Source: Armatimonadota bacterium
GTDB lineage: Bacteria > Armatimonadota > DTGP01 > JAHWJO01
Assembly: GCA_019348365.1 (NCBI GenBank)
Contig: JAHWJO010000073.1
Span: 1-12,589, forward strand
Direction: 5' to 3'
Length of the DNA stretch: 12,589 bases
Position numbers and translations under genes: made by a program. Positions 1-6,163 of the stretch are shown here, piece by piece (positions within the stretch are counted from its first letter, which is position 1; every line of letters begins with the position of its first letter). The notes beneath the pieces are model-generated. The model saw nothing but the letters and a program-made list of their open reading frames with translations. It did not search any database and had not been told where the DNA came from.

Positions 1-383
1 GGTTCAACATCGTGATCTTCCTCGCCGGATTGGGCGGGGTCTCGCGGGAGTTGCAGGATGCCGCCCGGATCGACGGCGCGGGAGACTGGAACGTGTTCCG
101 GCACGTTACGTGGCCGCTCCTCACCCCGATCACCTTCTTTCTGATCATCGTCAACACCATCCGCGCGTTCCAGGCGTTCAATCAGATCTACGTGATGACC
201 CAGCCGAACCCCGGCGGGCCGCTGGACACGACGAAGGTGGTGACGGTGTATGTCTTCAAAACCTTCTACGAACAGGCGAACATGGGGTACGGCGCGGCGC
301 TGGCGTTCGGCCTGTTCGTCATCATCCTGATCCTCACGCTCCTCCAATTCTATCTGGCGAAGGAGCGGGTGACCTACGGTTGA
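1..383 (+). CDS. Sugar ABC transporter permease, MalF/UgpA type (3' part only)
   Basis: C-terminal part of an inner-membrane permease of a binding-protein-dependent sugar ABC importer. The gene starts outside the window; the reading frame enters at base 3 and ends at TGA 381-383. The cytoplasmic EAA loop that docks on the ATPase is visible at the start (ELQDAARIDGAGDWNVF, followed by WPLLTP), matching the family pattern of EAA, then G, then LP. It is followed by a hydrophobic span (ITFFLIIVNTIRAF), a periplasmic stretch with the usual YVMTQ and GGP motifs, and a final span (ALAFGLFVIILILTLLQFYL). The second permease of the pair follows 168 bases downstream, which is the normal MalF-MalG order. 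The substrate cannot be told: the binding protein and ATPase are not in view. The family assignment is secure. Confidence 0.93.
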   Translation, partial: FNIVIFLAGLGGVSRELQDAARIDGAGDWNVFRHVTWPLLTPITFFLIIVNTIRAFQAFNQIYVMTQPNPGGPLDTTKVVTVYVFKTFYEQANMGYGAALAFGLFVIILILTLLQFYLAKERVTYG

Positions 384-388
384 TTTGG

Positions 389-420
389 AACCACTGATGA
401 ACACGGATGAACACAGATAA
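389..420 (+). repeat. Dispersed intergenic repeat (ATGAACACGGATGAACACAG type)
   Basis: A short AT-rich stretch just after the first permease contains GATGAACAC twice in direct order. From memory, closely similar 'tgaacacggatgaacaca' stretches recur between genes in many environmental bacterial genomes. No coding function is visible. There is only one copy in this window, so its repeat nature rests on family knowledge. Confidence 0.45.
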
Positions 421-431
421 CCCCTGAAGCT

Positions 432-492
432 CGAAGATGGAAGATAGAAGATCGCATCAAAGACGGGGGGTTCTATCGTCCATCTTCTATCC
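432..492. repeat. Heptamer repeat GAAGATN with inverted partner
   Basis: Bases 432-452 read as three GAAGATN heptamers. Bases 472-492 carry the related sequence in opposite orientation. GATAGAAGAT (443-452) and ATCTTCTATC (482-491) are a perfect 10-base inverted repeat with a 29-base loop. Followed at 499-523 by TCTCTGCGCCTCTGCGGTGA, another sequence I recognise as a recurring intergenic element in environmental bacteria. The whole set lies between two permease genes that should be co-transcribed, so a transcript would carry the hairpin. Confidence 0.6.
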
Positions 493-551
493 TCAAGGTC
501 TTCTCTGCGCCTCTGCGGTGAAAGCGAATTACAACGAGGCTTTACTGGCCC

Positions 552-1370
552 ATGCGTATCCTGATCCAGACCGTTAAATACCTGCTGATCCTCCTCGGCG
601 CGGTGGCGATGGCGTTCCCGTTCTACTGGATGATCATCACCTCGTTCAAGCCGGACACCGAGGCACTTCAGGTTCCGCCGACTCTCTGGCCGCGCCAATG
701 GACGGTGGATAATTACCGGCAGGTGTTCGAGCTCGTCCCGATGGGGCGGTATCTTTTCAATTCGGCGTTCATCGCAACGGCGGTGACGGCGGGGGTGCTG
801 CTCTCCTCCGCGCTCGCGGCGCACGCTTTCGTGCGGATGCGCTTCCCCGGTCGGGGATTCTTCTTCGCCGTCCTCATCGCCACGATGATGATCCCTTTCG
901 AGGTGCTGCTCATCCCGGACTACCTCATCATCCGAAACCTCGGCTGGTACGACACCTACTGGGCGATGATCATTCCCTGGACCGCAAGCGTGTTCGGCAT
1001 TTTTCTCCTCCGGCAGGCGTTTCTCACCCTCCCCGAAGACCTCTGGGAGGCGGTGCTGCTGGACGGCGGCGGGCATCTCCGCTATCTCTTCTCCGTCGCG
1101 ATTCCGCTCTCGGTGCCCGCGCTCATCACCGTCGGGATCGTCTCGTTTTTGGGGAGCTGGAATTCGCTGCTCTGGCCGCTGATCGTGACGAACACGCCGG
1201 AGCTGCGGCCCGTGCAGGTCGGCCTGTCGAGCTTCCAGACCGAAGCGGGGCTGCGTTACAACCTCAGCATGGCCGCCGCCACGATCAGCATCGTCCCCAT
1301 CCTCGTCCTTTACCTCATCGCCCAGCGGTACTTTGTGGAAGGCATCGCGCGCACCGGGATGAAGACGTGA
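552..1370 (+). CDS. Carbohydrate ABC transporter permease, MalG/UgpE type
   Basis: Second membrane subunit (272 residues, normal for the family) of a sugar ABC importer; it pairs with the permease upstream. Six hydrophobic spans are visible at about residues 7-28, 72-95, 105-125, 139-155, 187-208 and 243-262. The N-terminus has the family's FPFYWMIITSFKP motif, and the EAA loop lies at 160-190 (PEDLWEAVLLDGGGHLRYLFSVAIP). In that loop the second Ala of EAA is Val and the usual 'DGA' is DGG; this is within family variation. The C-terminus YFVEGIARTGMK is the standard ending of this permease group. The start at ATG 552 fits the family N-terminus, although the upstream ribosome-binding signal (CGAGG at 534-538) is distant. 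The reading frame ends at TGA 1368-1370. Confidence 0.95.
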   Translation: MRILIQTVKYLLILLGAVAMAFPFYWMIITSFKPDTEALQVPPTLWPRQWTVDNYRQVFELVPMGRYLFNSAFIATAVTAGVLLSSALAAHAFVRMRFPGRGFFFAVLIATMMIPFEVLLIPDYLIIRNLGWYDTYWAMIIPWTASVFGIFLLRQAFLTLPEDLWEAVLLDGGGHLRYLFSVAIPLSVPALITVGIVSFLGSWNSLLWPLIVTNTPELRPVQVGLSSFQTEAGLRYNLSMAAATISIVPILVLYLIAQRYFVEGIARTGMKT

Positions 1371-1470
1371 TCCCCGAATCGCCGGGATGAGAACGGATAT
1401 CCCCGGCCCGGATACAGACGGCGGCACGATCCACCGAAATTGGGATAAAGACACGTATCGTTAGTTGCGC

Positions 1471-1548
1471 CCTCACCCCCCGCGCTTCGCGCTGGCCCCT
1501 CTCCCAATGCTGGGAGAGGGGATCGGGATGCATAACTCTTCTCTCCGG
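1471..1548 (+). repeat. CCCTCACCCC-CCCTCTCCC palindromic repeat, copy A
   Basis: Contains CCTCACCCC, then a small CGCGCTTCGCGC palindrome, then an 11-base perfect stem CCCCTCTCCCA / TGGGAGAGGGG (1496-1521) closed by the tetraloop ATGC. The stem and the following ATCGGGATGCA (37 bases, 1496-1532) recur exactly in inverse orientation at 10263-10299, and weaker similarity continues to 1548. A dispersed, probably non-coding, hairpin-forming element. Confidence 0.8.
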
Positions 1549-1665
1549 AAGGGGGTCTGATCGGTGTACCCCTGGTGATCCCCTCAATGATCCTATAGTC
1601 CCATAAGATAGAAATGAGTACGATAGATCCGAAGAGGACATGGATTCATCAGATCCCTATTCTAA

Positions 1666-1703
1666 TTCTGGGAGAGGGCCAGCGCGAAGCGCGAGGGTAA
1701 GGG
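1666..1703 (-). repeat. Palindromic repeat, copy C (inverted)
   Basis: GGGAGAGGGCCAGCGCGAAG followed by CGCGAGGG and TAAGGGC is the reverse complement of the left part of copy A (CCTCACCC, CGCGCTTCGCGC, TGGCCCCTCTCCC) with a few changes. With copy A it makes a long inverted pair around roughly 115 bases. Confidence 0.7.
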
Positions 1704-1741
1704 CCGCCGACCCCTGATCCCCGATCCCATACCCCTGTTTT

Positions 1742-1773
1742 GAGGGGCCAGCGCTAAGCGCGGGGGTGAGGGT
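1742..1773 (-). repeat. Palindromic repeat, copy D (inverted, short)
   Basis: GAGGGGCCAGCGCTAAGCGC then GGGGGTGAGGG is another reverse-complement copy of the copy A core; its inner palindrome reads AGCGCTAAGCGC. It lacks the long CCCCTCTCCCA stem. It abuts the heptamer array that leads to the VWA gene. Confidence 0.65.
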
Positions 1774-1774
1774 C

Positions 1775-1806
1775 AATCCAAAATCCAAAATCGCAAATCC
1801 AAAATC
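1775..1806. repeat. Heptamer array ATCCAAA, first site
   Basis: ATCCAAA repeated with period 7, interrupted once by CGC. The same heptamer occurs at 8981-9009 (as TTTTGGA) and 9094-9122. It ends 21 bases before the VWA start codon, so it lies in the leader of that operon if transcription begins upstream. Confidence 0.75.
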
Positions 1807-1814
1807 GAGAGGGG

Positions 1815-1819
1815 AAGGA
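1815..1819 (+). promoter_or_regulatory. Ribosome-binding site of the VWA gene
   Basis: AAGGA, within GGGGAAGGAA, lies 8 bases before ATG 1828. It is a good Shine-Dalgarno match and fixes the start of the operon's first gene. Confidence 0.75.
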
Positions 1820-1827
1820 ATTATCCC

Positions 1828-2505
1828 ATGAGCGCCTTGAGCATCCTGGAAGAAGATATCGAATTCGCTGAAAACCCGGAGCCCCGCTGCCCCTGCGTCC
1901 TGTTGCTGGACACCTCCGGCTCCATGCAGGGCGCAGCCATCCACGCCCTCAACGAAGGCCTGCGCGCCTTCAAAGACGACCTGATGCGCGACTCCCTCGC
2001 TTCGCGGCGGGTGGAGATCGCCATCGTCACGTTCAACAGCCAGGTCGAGGTCGTGCAGGACTTCGTCACCGCCGACGGGTTCACGCCGACCGGCCTCCGC
2101 GCGAACGGCTCCACCTACATGGGCGGCGCGGTCCAGATGGCGCTGGACATGATCCACGCGCGGAAGAGCCGCTACCGCGAAAACGGGATCGCCTACTACC
2201 GCCCGTGGGTCTTCCTGATCACCGACGGCGAGCCGCAGGGCGAGGCCCCGGAGGTCGTGCAGGAGGCCGCACGCCGCATCCGCGAGGAAGAAGAATCCAA
2301 GCGCGTCGCCTTCTTTGCCGTCGGGGTGGAGAACGCGAACATGACGAAGCTGGCCGACCTCTCCGTGCGCGCGCCCATCAAGCTCAAGGGGCTGAACTTC
2401 GTGGAGCTGTTCGTCTGGCTCTCGCGGAGCACCCAGGCCGTCTCGCACTCGCAGGTGGGGGACCAGGTCGCCCTCCCGCCGCCGACCGGCTGGGCCGCCG
2501 TCTGA
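1828..2505 (+). CDS. VWA domain protein, TerY/YegL type
   Basis: A 225-residue single-domain von Willebrand factor A protein. The MIDAS metal site is complete: D28-T-S30-G-S32 (LLLDTSGSMQG), T96 in GSTYMGGAV and D133 in LITDGEPQG. The length and the LNEGLRAFKDDL helix after the first motif match the TerY/YegL group (COG4245). The next genes are a PP2C-like phosphatase and a kinase, as in the E. coli yegL-yegK-yegI set and the 'TerY-P triad' described by comparative genomics. VWA proteins of this sort are thought to act as metal-dependent protein-binding modules, here perhaps a target or adaptor of the kinase/phosphatase; that role is inference. It is soluble, with no signal peptide. Its stop TGA (2503-2505) shares a base with the next ATG, implying translational coupling. 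Confidence 0.93.
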   Translation: MSALSILEEDIEFAENPEPRCPCVLLLDTSGSMQGAAIHALNEGLRAFKDDLMRDSLASRRVEIAIVTFNSQVEVVQDFVTADGFTPTGLRANGSTYMGGAVQMALDMIHARKSRYRENGIAYYRPWVFLITDGEPQGEAPEVVQEAARRIREEEESKRVAFFAVGVENANMTKLADLSVRAPIKLKGLNFVELFVWLSRSTQAVSHSQVGDQVALPPPTGWAAV

Positions 2506-3437
2506 TGGACGCGCTGGAAACGCTCGAAACGCCGGAGACGCCCCTGCCGGAATCCGATTCGACTGAGGGGAACGGCGTGTCGTGGCGGGTCATGGGCGCG
2601 TCCGTGCGGGGTACGAGCCACGCGAAGACGGGCCAGCCCTGCCAGGATGCGTTCGCGTGGGACCGGCTGGACGAGGGCGCGCTCGTGCTGGCGGTGGCGG
2701 ACGGCGCGGGCTCGGCATCGCTGAGCGACATCGGGGCGGAGATTGCCTCCCAGGCGGCGGTGAACGCCGTGCGGACTTGGCTTCAGGGTACCTACGCCCT
2801 GGATGATCTTCCGGAGTCCGGCTCGACGGACCCAGAACCGGGTTCGATCCTTGTGGAGCCTTCCCCCCCCTCTTGCGAACGGGAGTCTCATCGGCTTTCT
2901 GAAGAGGAGTGGCGGCGGCTCCTGAACGCATCCCTCCGTTCCGCGCTGGAAGCGGTGAACGCGGAGGCGGGGGCGCGTCAGGTCCCCGCCCGCAAGCTCG
3001 CCTGCACGCTGATCCTCCTCATCGCGACTCCCGATCTCGTCATTGCCGCGCAGGTCGGGGACGGCGCGGCGGTGATCGAGGACACGGAGGGGCGGTTCCA
3101 CGTCCTCACCACGCCGGAACACGGGGAGTACCTCAACCAGACGACCTTCCTGATCTCCCCGAACGCTCTGGAGACCGTGCAATTCGGGGTCTTCCGGGGT
3201 CCGGCGGCGGGGGTGGCGGCCTTCTCCGACGGCCTCCAGATGCTCGCGCTGAAGCTGCCGGAGGGACACCCTCACGTGCCTTTCTTCGCGCCTCTGTTTC
3301 GCTTTGCGGCAGGGGCGGAGGATACGGGACCGGCAGAGGCGGAGCTGGCGGCGTTCCTCGGCTCCCCGCGCGTCACCCGGCGGACAGACGACGACCTGAC
3401 GCTCGTCCTCGCCGTGCGGGAGGAGGCGGCCCCATGA
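2505..3437 (+). CDS. PP2C-like Ser/Thr protein phosphatase, YegK type
   Basis: A 310-residue metal-dependent phosphatase of the PP2C_2 group, predicted to remove phosphate from Ser/Thr in partners of the adjoining kinase. Motifs in order: GTSHAKTGQPCQDAF (37-50), the metal-binding AVADGAGSA (64-72), QVGDGAAV (183-190), FSDGLQML (240-247) and the terminal TDDDLTLVL (294-302). These cover the Asp residues expected for the two-metal centre. Start: ATG 2505 overlaps the VWA stop as TGATG; the open frame runs further upstream, but the coupled ATG gives a protein that begins just before the domain. Residues about 98-136 are a Pro/Glu/Ser-rich insertion inside the domain, probably a surface loop. 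No signal peptide or membrane span. Ends at TGA 3435-3437. Confidence 0.92.
   Translation: MDALETLETPETPLPESDSTEGNGVSWRVMGASVRGTSHAKTGQPCQDAFAWDRLDEGALVLAVADGAGSASLSDIGAEIASQAAVNAVRTWLQGTYALDDLPESGSTDPEPGSILVEPSPPSCERESHRLSEEEWRRLLNASLRSALEAVNAEAGARQVPARKLACTLILLIATPDLVIAAQVGDGAAVIEDTEGRFHVLTTPEHGEYLNQTTFLISPNALETVQFGVFRGPAAGVAAFSDGLQMLALKLPEGHPHVPFFAPLFRFAAGAEDTGPAEAELAAFLGSPRVTRRTDDDLTLVLAVREEAAP
3421..3426 (+). promoter_or_regulatory. Strong ribosome-binding site for the 11-codon mini-cistron
   Basis: AGGAGG is a full Shine-Dalgarno match placed 7 bases before ATG 3434. It sits inside the last codons of the phosphatase gene. It points to the mini-cistron, not to the kinase GTG at 3466, which has its own weaker GGGAG (3451-3455) 10 bases upstream. 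Confidence 0.6.
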
Positions 3438-3469
3438 GTCTCTGTCATCAGGGAGAAACCGCCGCGTGA
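3434..3469 (+). CDS. 11-codon mini-cistron between phosphatase and kinase
   Basis: ATG 3434 overlaps the phosphatase stop as ATGA, and the frame runs for 11 codons (MSLCHQGETAA) to TGA 3467-3469, which overlaps the kinase GTG start as GTGA. A perfect AGGAGG precedes it. The peptide itself resembles nothing I know. The likely role, by inference, is to hand ribosomes from the phosphatase to the kinase and so set the kinase dose. The alternative is that ATG 3434 is the true kinase start and one base is miscalled or the ribosome shifts frame; the kinase N-terminus looks complete from GTG 3466, which argues against that. Confidence 0.4.
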   Translation: MSLCHQGETAA

Positions 3470-5214
3470 AGCTCTATCGCGGGTCGGGCGGCAGCCCCAT
3501 CCGGCTCGATACGGCGTCGGCCCTCGGCGCGGGCGGGGAGGCGAAGATCTATTCCGTCAGCGGCGATCCCTCTCTCGTGGCGAAGCTCTATCATGCCCCG
3601 ACGGAGGTCCACGCCCGGAAGCTCGCCGCCATGCTCTCCGACCCGCCGACCGACCCGACGGCGCGCCGCTGGCACACGTCCATCGCGTGGCCGGTGGACA
3701 CCCTCCATTCGGCCCCCGGCGGGGCGTGCGTCGGGTTCCTCATGCCGCGCGTGAGCGGGATGAAGCCGGTCTTCGAGTTCTACAACCCCCGCGCCCGCCG
3801 TGAGCAGTGCCCCTTCTTCGACACGCTCTACCTCCACCGCGCGGCCCGGAACCTCGCCGCCGTCGTCGCGGCGCTGCACGACCGGGGCTACGTCATCGGG
3901 GACGTGAACGAATCAAACCTGCTCGTCGCCGAGACCGCGCTCGTCACGCTCGTAGACACCGATTCGTTCCAGGTCCGCGACCCGAAGAAGCGGTCGGTGT
4001 ACCGCTGCCCGGTCGGGAAGCCGGACTTCACGCCGCCGGAATTGCAGGGCGTCAGCTTCTCGAAGGTGAATCGGGGGCCGGAGCACGACCGGTTCGGGCT
4101 GGCCGTGCTCCTCTTCCATCTGCTGATGGAGGGGACGCACCCGTTCGACGGGAAGCGAAGGAGCGCGGGGGAGTCCACGCTCCGGCACGAGCGCATCCGC
4201 GCGGGGCACTTCCCTTATAAAGGAGGCCGTCGCATCCCGTACGAGCCGTCGCCGTCGGCTCCCCCGCTGGAGGTCCTCCACCCCGAGCTGCGGGAGCTGT
4301 TCCTCCGGTGCTTCGCTAAGGGACACCGCAACCCGAACGCCCGGCCCGACGCGCGGGAATGGCAGGACGCGCTGGCGGAAGCGGAAGCGGCGCTCGTCCC
4401 CTGCAACGCCAATCCACACCACCAGTACGGCAGACACCTCCGAAGCTGCCCCTGGTGCGCGCGGACCCTGCTGCTCGGGGGGCGAGACCCCTTCCCCGCC
4501 ACGCTTGCAGCGGCGAGCGTGCCCCCTCCCGCGAAGAAATCCGCCCCGGCTCCCGCGTCCCCCGCCCCGGCGGGCACGAACAGTCCAAAGCCGACAAAGA
4601 CGGCTCGACCCGTGTCCGTGAATGCGGTCATCGCCCCGATTCCCTCCGGCGCCGCCGCTTTCGCCCCGCCGTCCTTTTTCTCCGCCCTCCGCGCGAAGCT
4701 GCCCCGCCCGCCCGCGTTCCCTTTGAAGCGACTTGAACTCAAAATGCCGTCCGTCTCCCCTCCCACATGGGCGGGAGTCATGGCCCTGCTCCGCACCCCG
4801 ATCCACTCGTCGCCCACGGCATGGACGGGGATGACGGTCCTCTTTGCGCTGCTGGCGGGCGTGCCGGGGCTGGGCTTGTGGGCGGGCCTGTCGGCGGTGG
4901 GCTGCGGGGCGATGGAGGACCGGCGCACGAACTGGGTGACGGTGGGGTCGGTGCTGGGAGTCGGGTGGGGGGCGGGCATGGCGGTGAAGGCGCTCTTCAC
5001 GAAAGCCCTCCTGCTGCTTTCGCTGATCCTCCCTCTCCCCGCGCTGAAGGTTGAAAATCCGCCCTCACCTCCACCCGCAAACTCGACGGGAAGCATGAAA
5101 CCGGGTGTCACCCTCTACTCCTCCATGGGAACGAAGCGAGTATGGCGCGTGCCGCCCGCCCCCCATCGCCCCATCACTCCTTCAGCTTTTCGGCCCGGAT
5201 CATCTCCTCCGTGA
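3466..5214 (+). CDS. Protein kinase, YegI type, with Cys cluster and C-terminal membrane domain
   Basis: A 582-residue kinase of the YegI group (COG4248), third member of the triad. The kinase domain spans about 15-305: glycine loop LGAGGEAKIY (20-29), ATP-binding Lys40 in VAKLY, catalytic loop LHDRGYVIGDVNESNLLV (Asp146, Asn151), VDTDSFQV (163-170) in place of DFG, TPPELQG (189-195) as the APE-like motif, and HDRFGLAVLLFHLL (207-220). The HRD Arg is absent and the catalytic Asp follows Gly, as is usual in this group. A Cys/His cluster follows (C313, H318/H319/H324, C328-PW-C331), resembling a small zinc site. Residues 340-430 are Pro/Ala-rich linker, and hydrophobic spans lie near 454-480, 490-509 and 513-527, so the protein is probably membrane-anchored. 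E. coli YegI is annotated with a helix-hairpin-helix region; I see none here. Start GTG 3466 has GGGAG 10 bases upstream; the end overlaps the convergent lipoprotein gene. Confidence 0.88.
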   Translation: MKLYRGSGGSPIRLDTASALGAGGEAKIYSVSGDPSLVAKLYHAPTEVHARKLAAMLSDPPTDPTARRWHTSIAWPVDTLHSAPGGACVGFLMPRVSGMKPVFEFYNPRARREQCPFFDTLYLHRAARNLAAVVAALHDRGYVIGDVNESNLLVAETALVTLVDTDSFQVRDPKKRSVYRCPVGKPDFTPPELQGVSFSKVNRGPEHDRFGLAVLLFHLLMEGTHPFDGKRRSAGESTLRHERIRAGHFPYKGGRRIPYEPSPSAPPLEVLHPELRELFLRCFAKGHRNPNARPDAREWQDALAEAEAALVPCNANPHHQYGRHLRSCPWCARTLLLGGRDPFPATLAAASVPPPAKKSAPAPASPAPAGTNSPKPTKTARPVSVNAVIAPIPSGAAAFAPPSFFSALRAKLPRPPAFPLKRLELKMPSVSPPTWAGVMALLRTPIHSSPTAWTGMTVLFALLAGVPGLGLWAGLSAVGCGAMEDRRTNWVTVGSVLGVGWGAGMAVKALFTKALLLLSLILPLPALKVENPPSPPPANSTGSMKPGVTLYSSMGTKRVWRVPPAPHRPITPSAFRPGSSPP

Positions 5215-5902
5215 CGAGTCGATCCCAGGGGCCTCTCGGTATACTGCGGGGGTCCTCGATGAATTGAAACTGCACCTTGCACACCAGCGCCGATTTGATC
5301 CGCTTCAACTCGCTTTCATTACGCGTGGGACTCTCCGCGAATCCGTTCATCGCATTGCCGTTATAAGCGATAAGGACCCGCGTCTCTCCGGGCGACAGGA
5401 TAACTTCGTCCAGCGCGGATTGCATGCTATTCCCCTCCATGACGTAAGCATCGTACCACTCATAACCCATGAGTCTGGAAAAGCTGCTTACGCCGGGAGG
5501 AGAGTTTTCGGCCCCCAGGCTGATCCAGCCGATCCGAACCCGGTCGGGCCTGTCGATGGCCCGGCCCTGGAGGATGCTGAATTCGATGTCGCGCTCCATC
5601 AGGTCGGTGCCATGATCCGGCCCGACGTGCAGCAGATGCCCAATCCGCCCCATGTTCCTGCCGTTCTTCCACCACTCGCACCAGGCGAGCAGCCGATGGT
5701 TCTTTGGCGCGATGACGTGATAGCGGTAGATCTGCAAGCCCATCTCCGCCGCCAGGTACCGGTCGGACTGCTTCACTCGCCGGAGTTGTCCTTTATGGGC
5801 AAAGTCGGTATAAAGCTGGTTGCAGCCGGAGAGAAAGATCAGGCACAACGGAAGACAGGCCAGAGTCTTCCGGATATAGCGGCGGACGGGGCTTCGTTCC
5901 AT
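5174..5902 (-). CDS. Putative lipoprotein of unknown function
   Basis: A 242-residue protein with a lipoprotein signal: basic n-region (RSPVRRYIRK), hydrophobic core and lipobox LSGC, giving a lipidated Cys27. Start chosen at 5902 because GGAG (plus-strand CTCC 5910-5913) lies 7 bases upstream and the signal then has normal length; an open frame extends upstream to 5974 but would put 24 extra residues before the signal. The mature part has many Trp/Tyr residues (LAWCEWWKNGR, YEWYDAYVM) and alternating hydrophobics suggestive of beta structure. I recognise no family. It converges on the kinase and overlaps its 3' end by 41 bases. Its base composition is visibly less GC-rich than the neighbours, hinting at a different history or weak selection on codons. 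A long open frame on the opposite strand is taken as a shadow. Confidence 0.75.
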   Translation of the reverse strand: MERSPVRRYIRKTLACLPLCLIFLSGCNQLYTDFAHKGQLRRVKQSDRYLAAEMGLQIYRYHVIAPKNHRLLAWCEWWKNGRNMGRIGHLLHVGPDHGTDLMERDIEFSILQGRAIDRPDRVRIGWISLGAENSPPGVSSFSRLMGYEWYDAYVMEGNSMQSALDEVILSPGETRVLIAYNGNAMNGFAESPTRNESELKRIKSALVCKVQFQFIEDPRSIPRGPWDRLVTEEMIRAEKLKE

Positions 5903-6163
5903 GCGGCGTCTCCAATAGCTCTGGCAGGGGAAAGCTGGTTTGCTCATAACCAGTGTAGTCTTTCCGAGCGCCACAGGAAACCGCCGGAGATGAAACCGCT
6001 TCCCTCTGATGTTTCACCGGGCGGAGACGGATAATATCATGTGTCCCCCTGCCGAACCGGACCGCCCGAAACAGAGTCATAATAGAGGAGCCGGGGTCCG
6101 ACCGCCGAATCTCTGCTCATCCCGCTGTCACCCGATCTCGCCCCTCCCGATCCCGAATTTCCC
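5903..6163. other. Divergent intergenic region between the lipoprotein gene and dnaX
   Basis: 261 bases without a gene. They must hold the promoters of the lipoprotein gene (leftward) and of the dnaX operon (rightward). Candidate -10-like hexamers are TAATAT around 6032-6037 and CATAAT around 6079-6084 on the plus strand; neither has a convincing -35 at the right distance, so I do not call a promoter. There is no good Shine-Dalgarno sequence just before dnaX ATG 6164 (CCGAATTTCCC). Confidence 0.5.

Larger units (their letters stand above)
1371..1827. other. 457-base gene-free gap made mostly of repeats
   Basis: No credible gene. It starts with a weak hairpin (GCCGGG 1381-1386 against CCCGGC 1402-1407) with no T-run, so a Rho-independent terminator is not supported. 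It then holds three copies of the CCCTCACCCC/CCCTCTCCC palindromic repeat (one in + orientation, two inverted) and a heptamer array just before the next gene. The roughly 115 bases between the inverted copies (about 1549-1665) are more AT-rich and show nothing I recognise. A promoter for the downstream operon must lie somewhere here, but I see no clear -35/-10 pair. Confidence 0.7.

Noticed and set aside
1381..1407. Rho-independent terminator after the second permease
   Set aside because: A 6-base GC stem with a 15-base loop and no following T-run is too weak to call.
2205..2504. N-terminal extension of the phosphatase frame upstream of ATG 2505
   Set aside because: The translation is Arg/Gly-rich out-of-frame VWA sequence; the coupled TGATG start gives a protein that begins just before the PP2C domain.
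5105..6034. Long open plus-strand frame (about 309 codons) opposite the lipoprotein gene
   Set aside because: It has no family motif, no signal, and overlaps the kinase tail; the minus strand has a clear lipobox, a GGAG ribosome site and sensible length.
6031..6084. Promoter for dnaX (TAATAT or CATAAT as -10)
   Set aside because: No matching -35 element at 16-18 bases; the hexamers are expected by chance in this AT-richer stretch.
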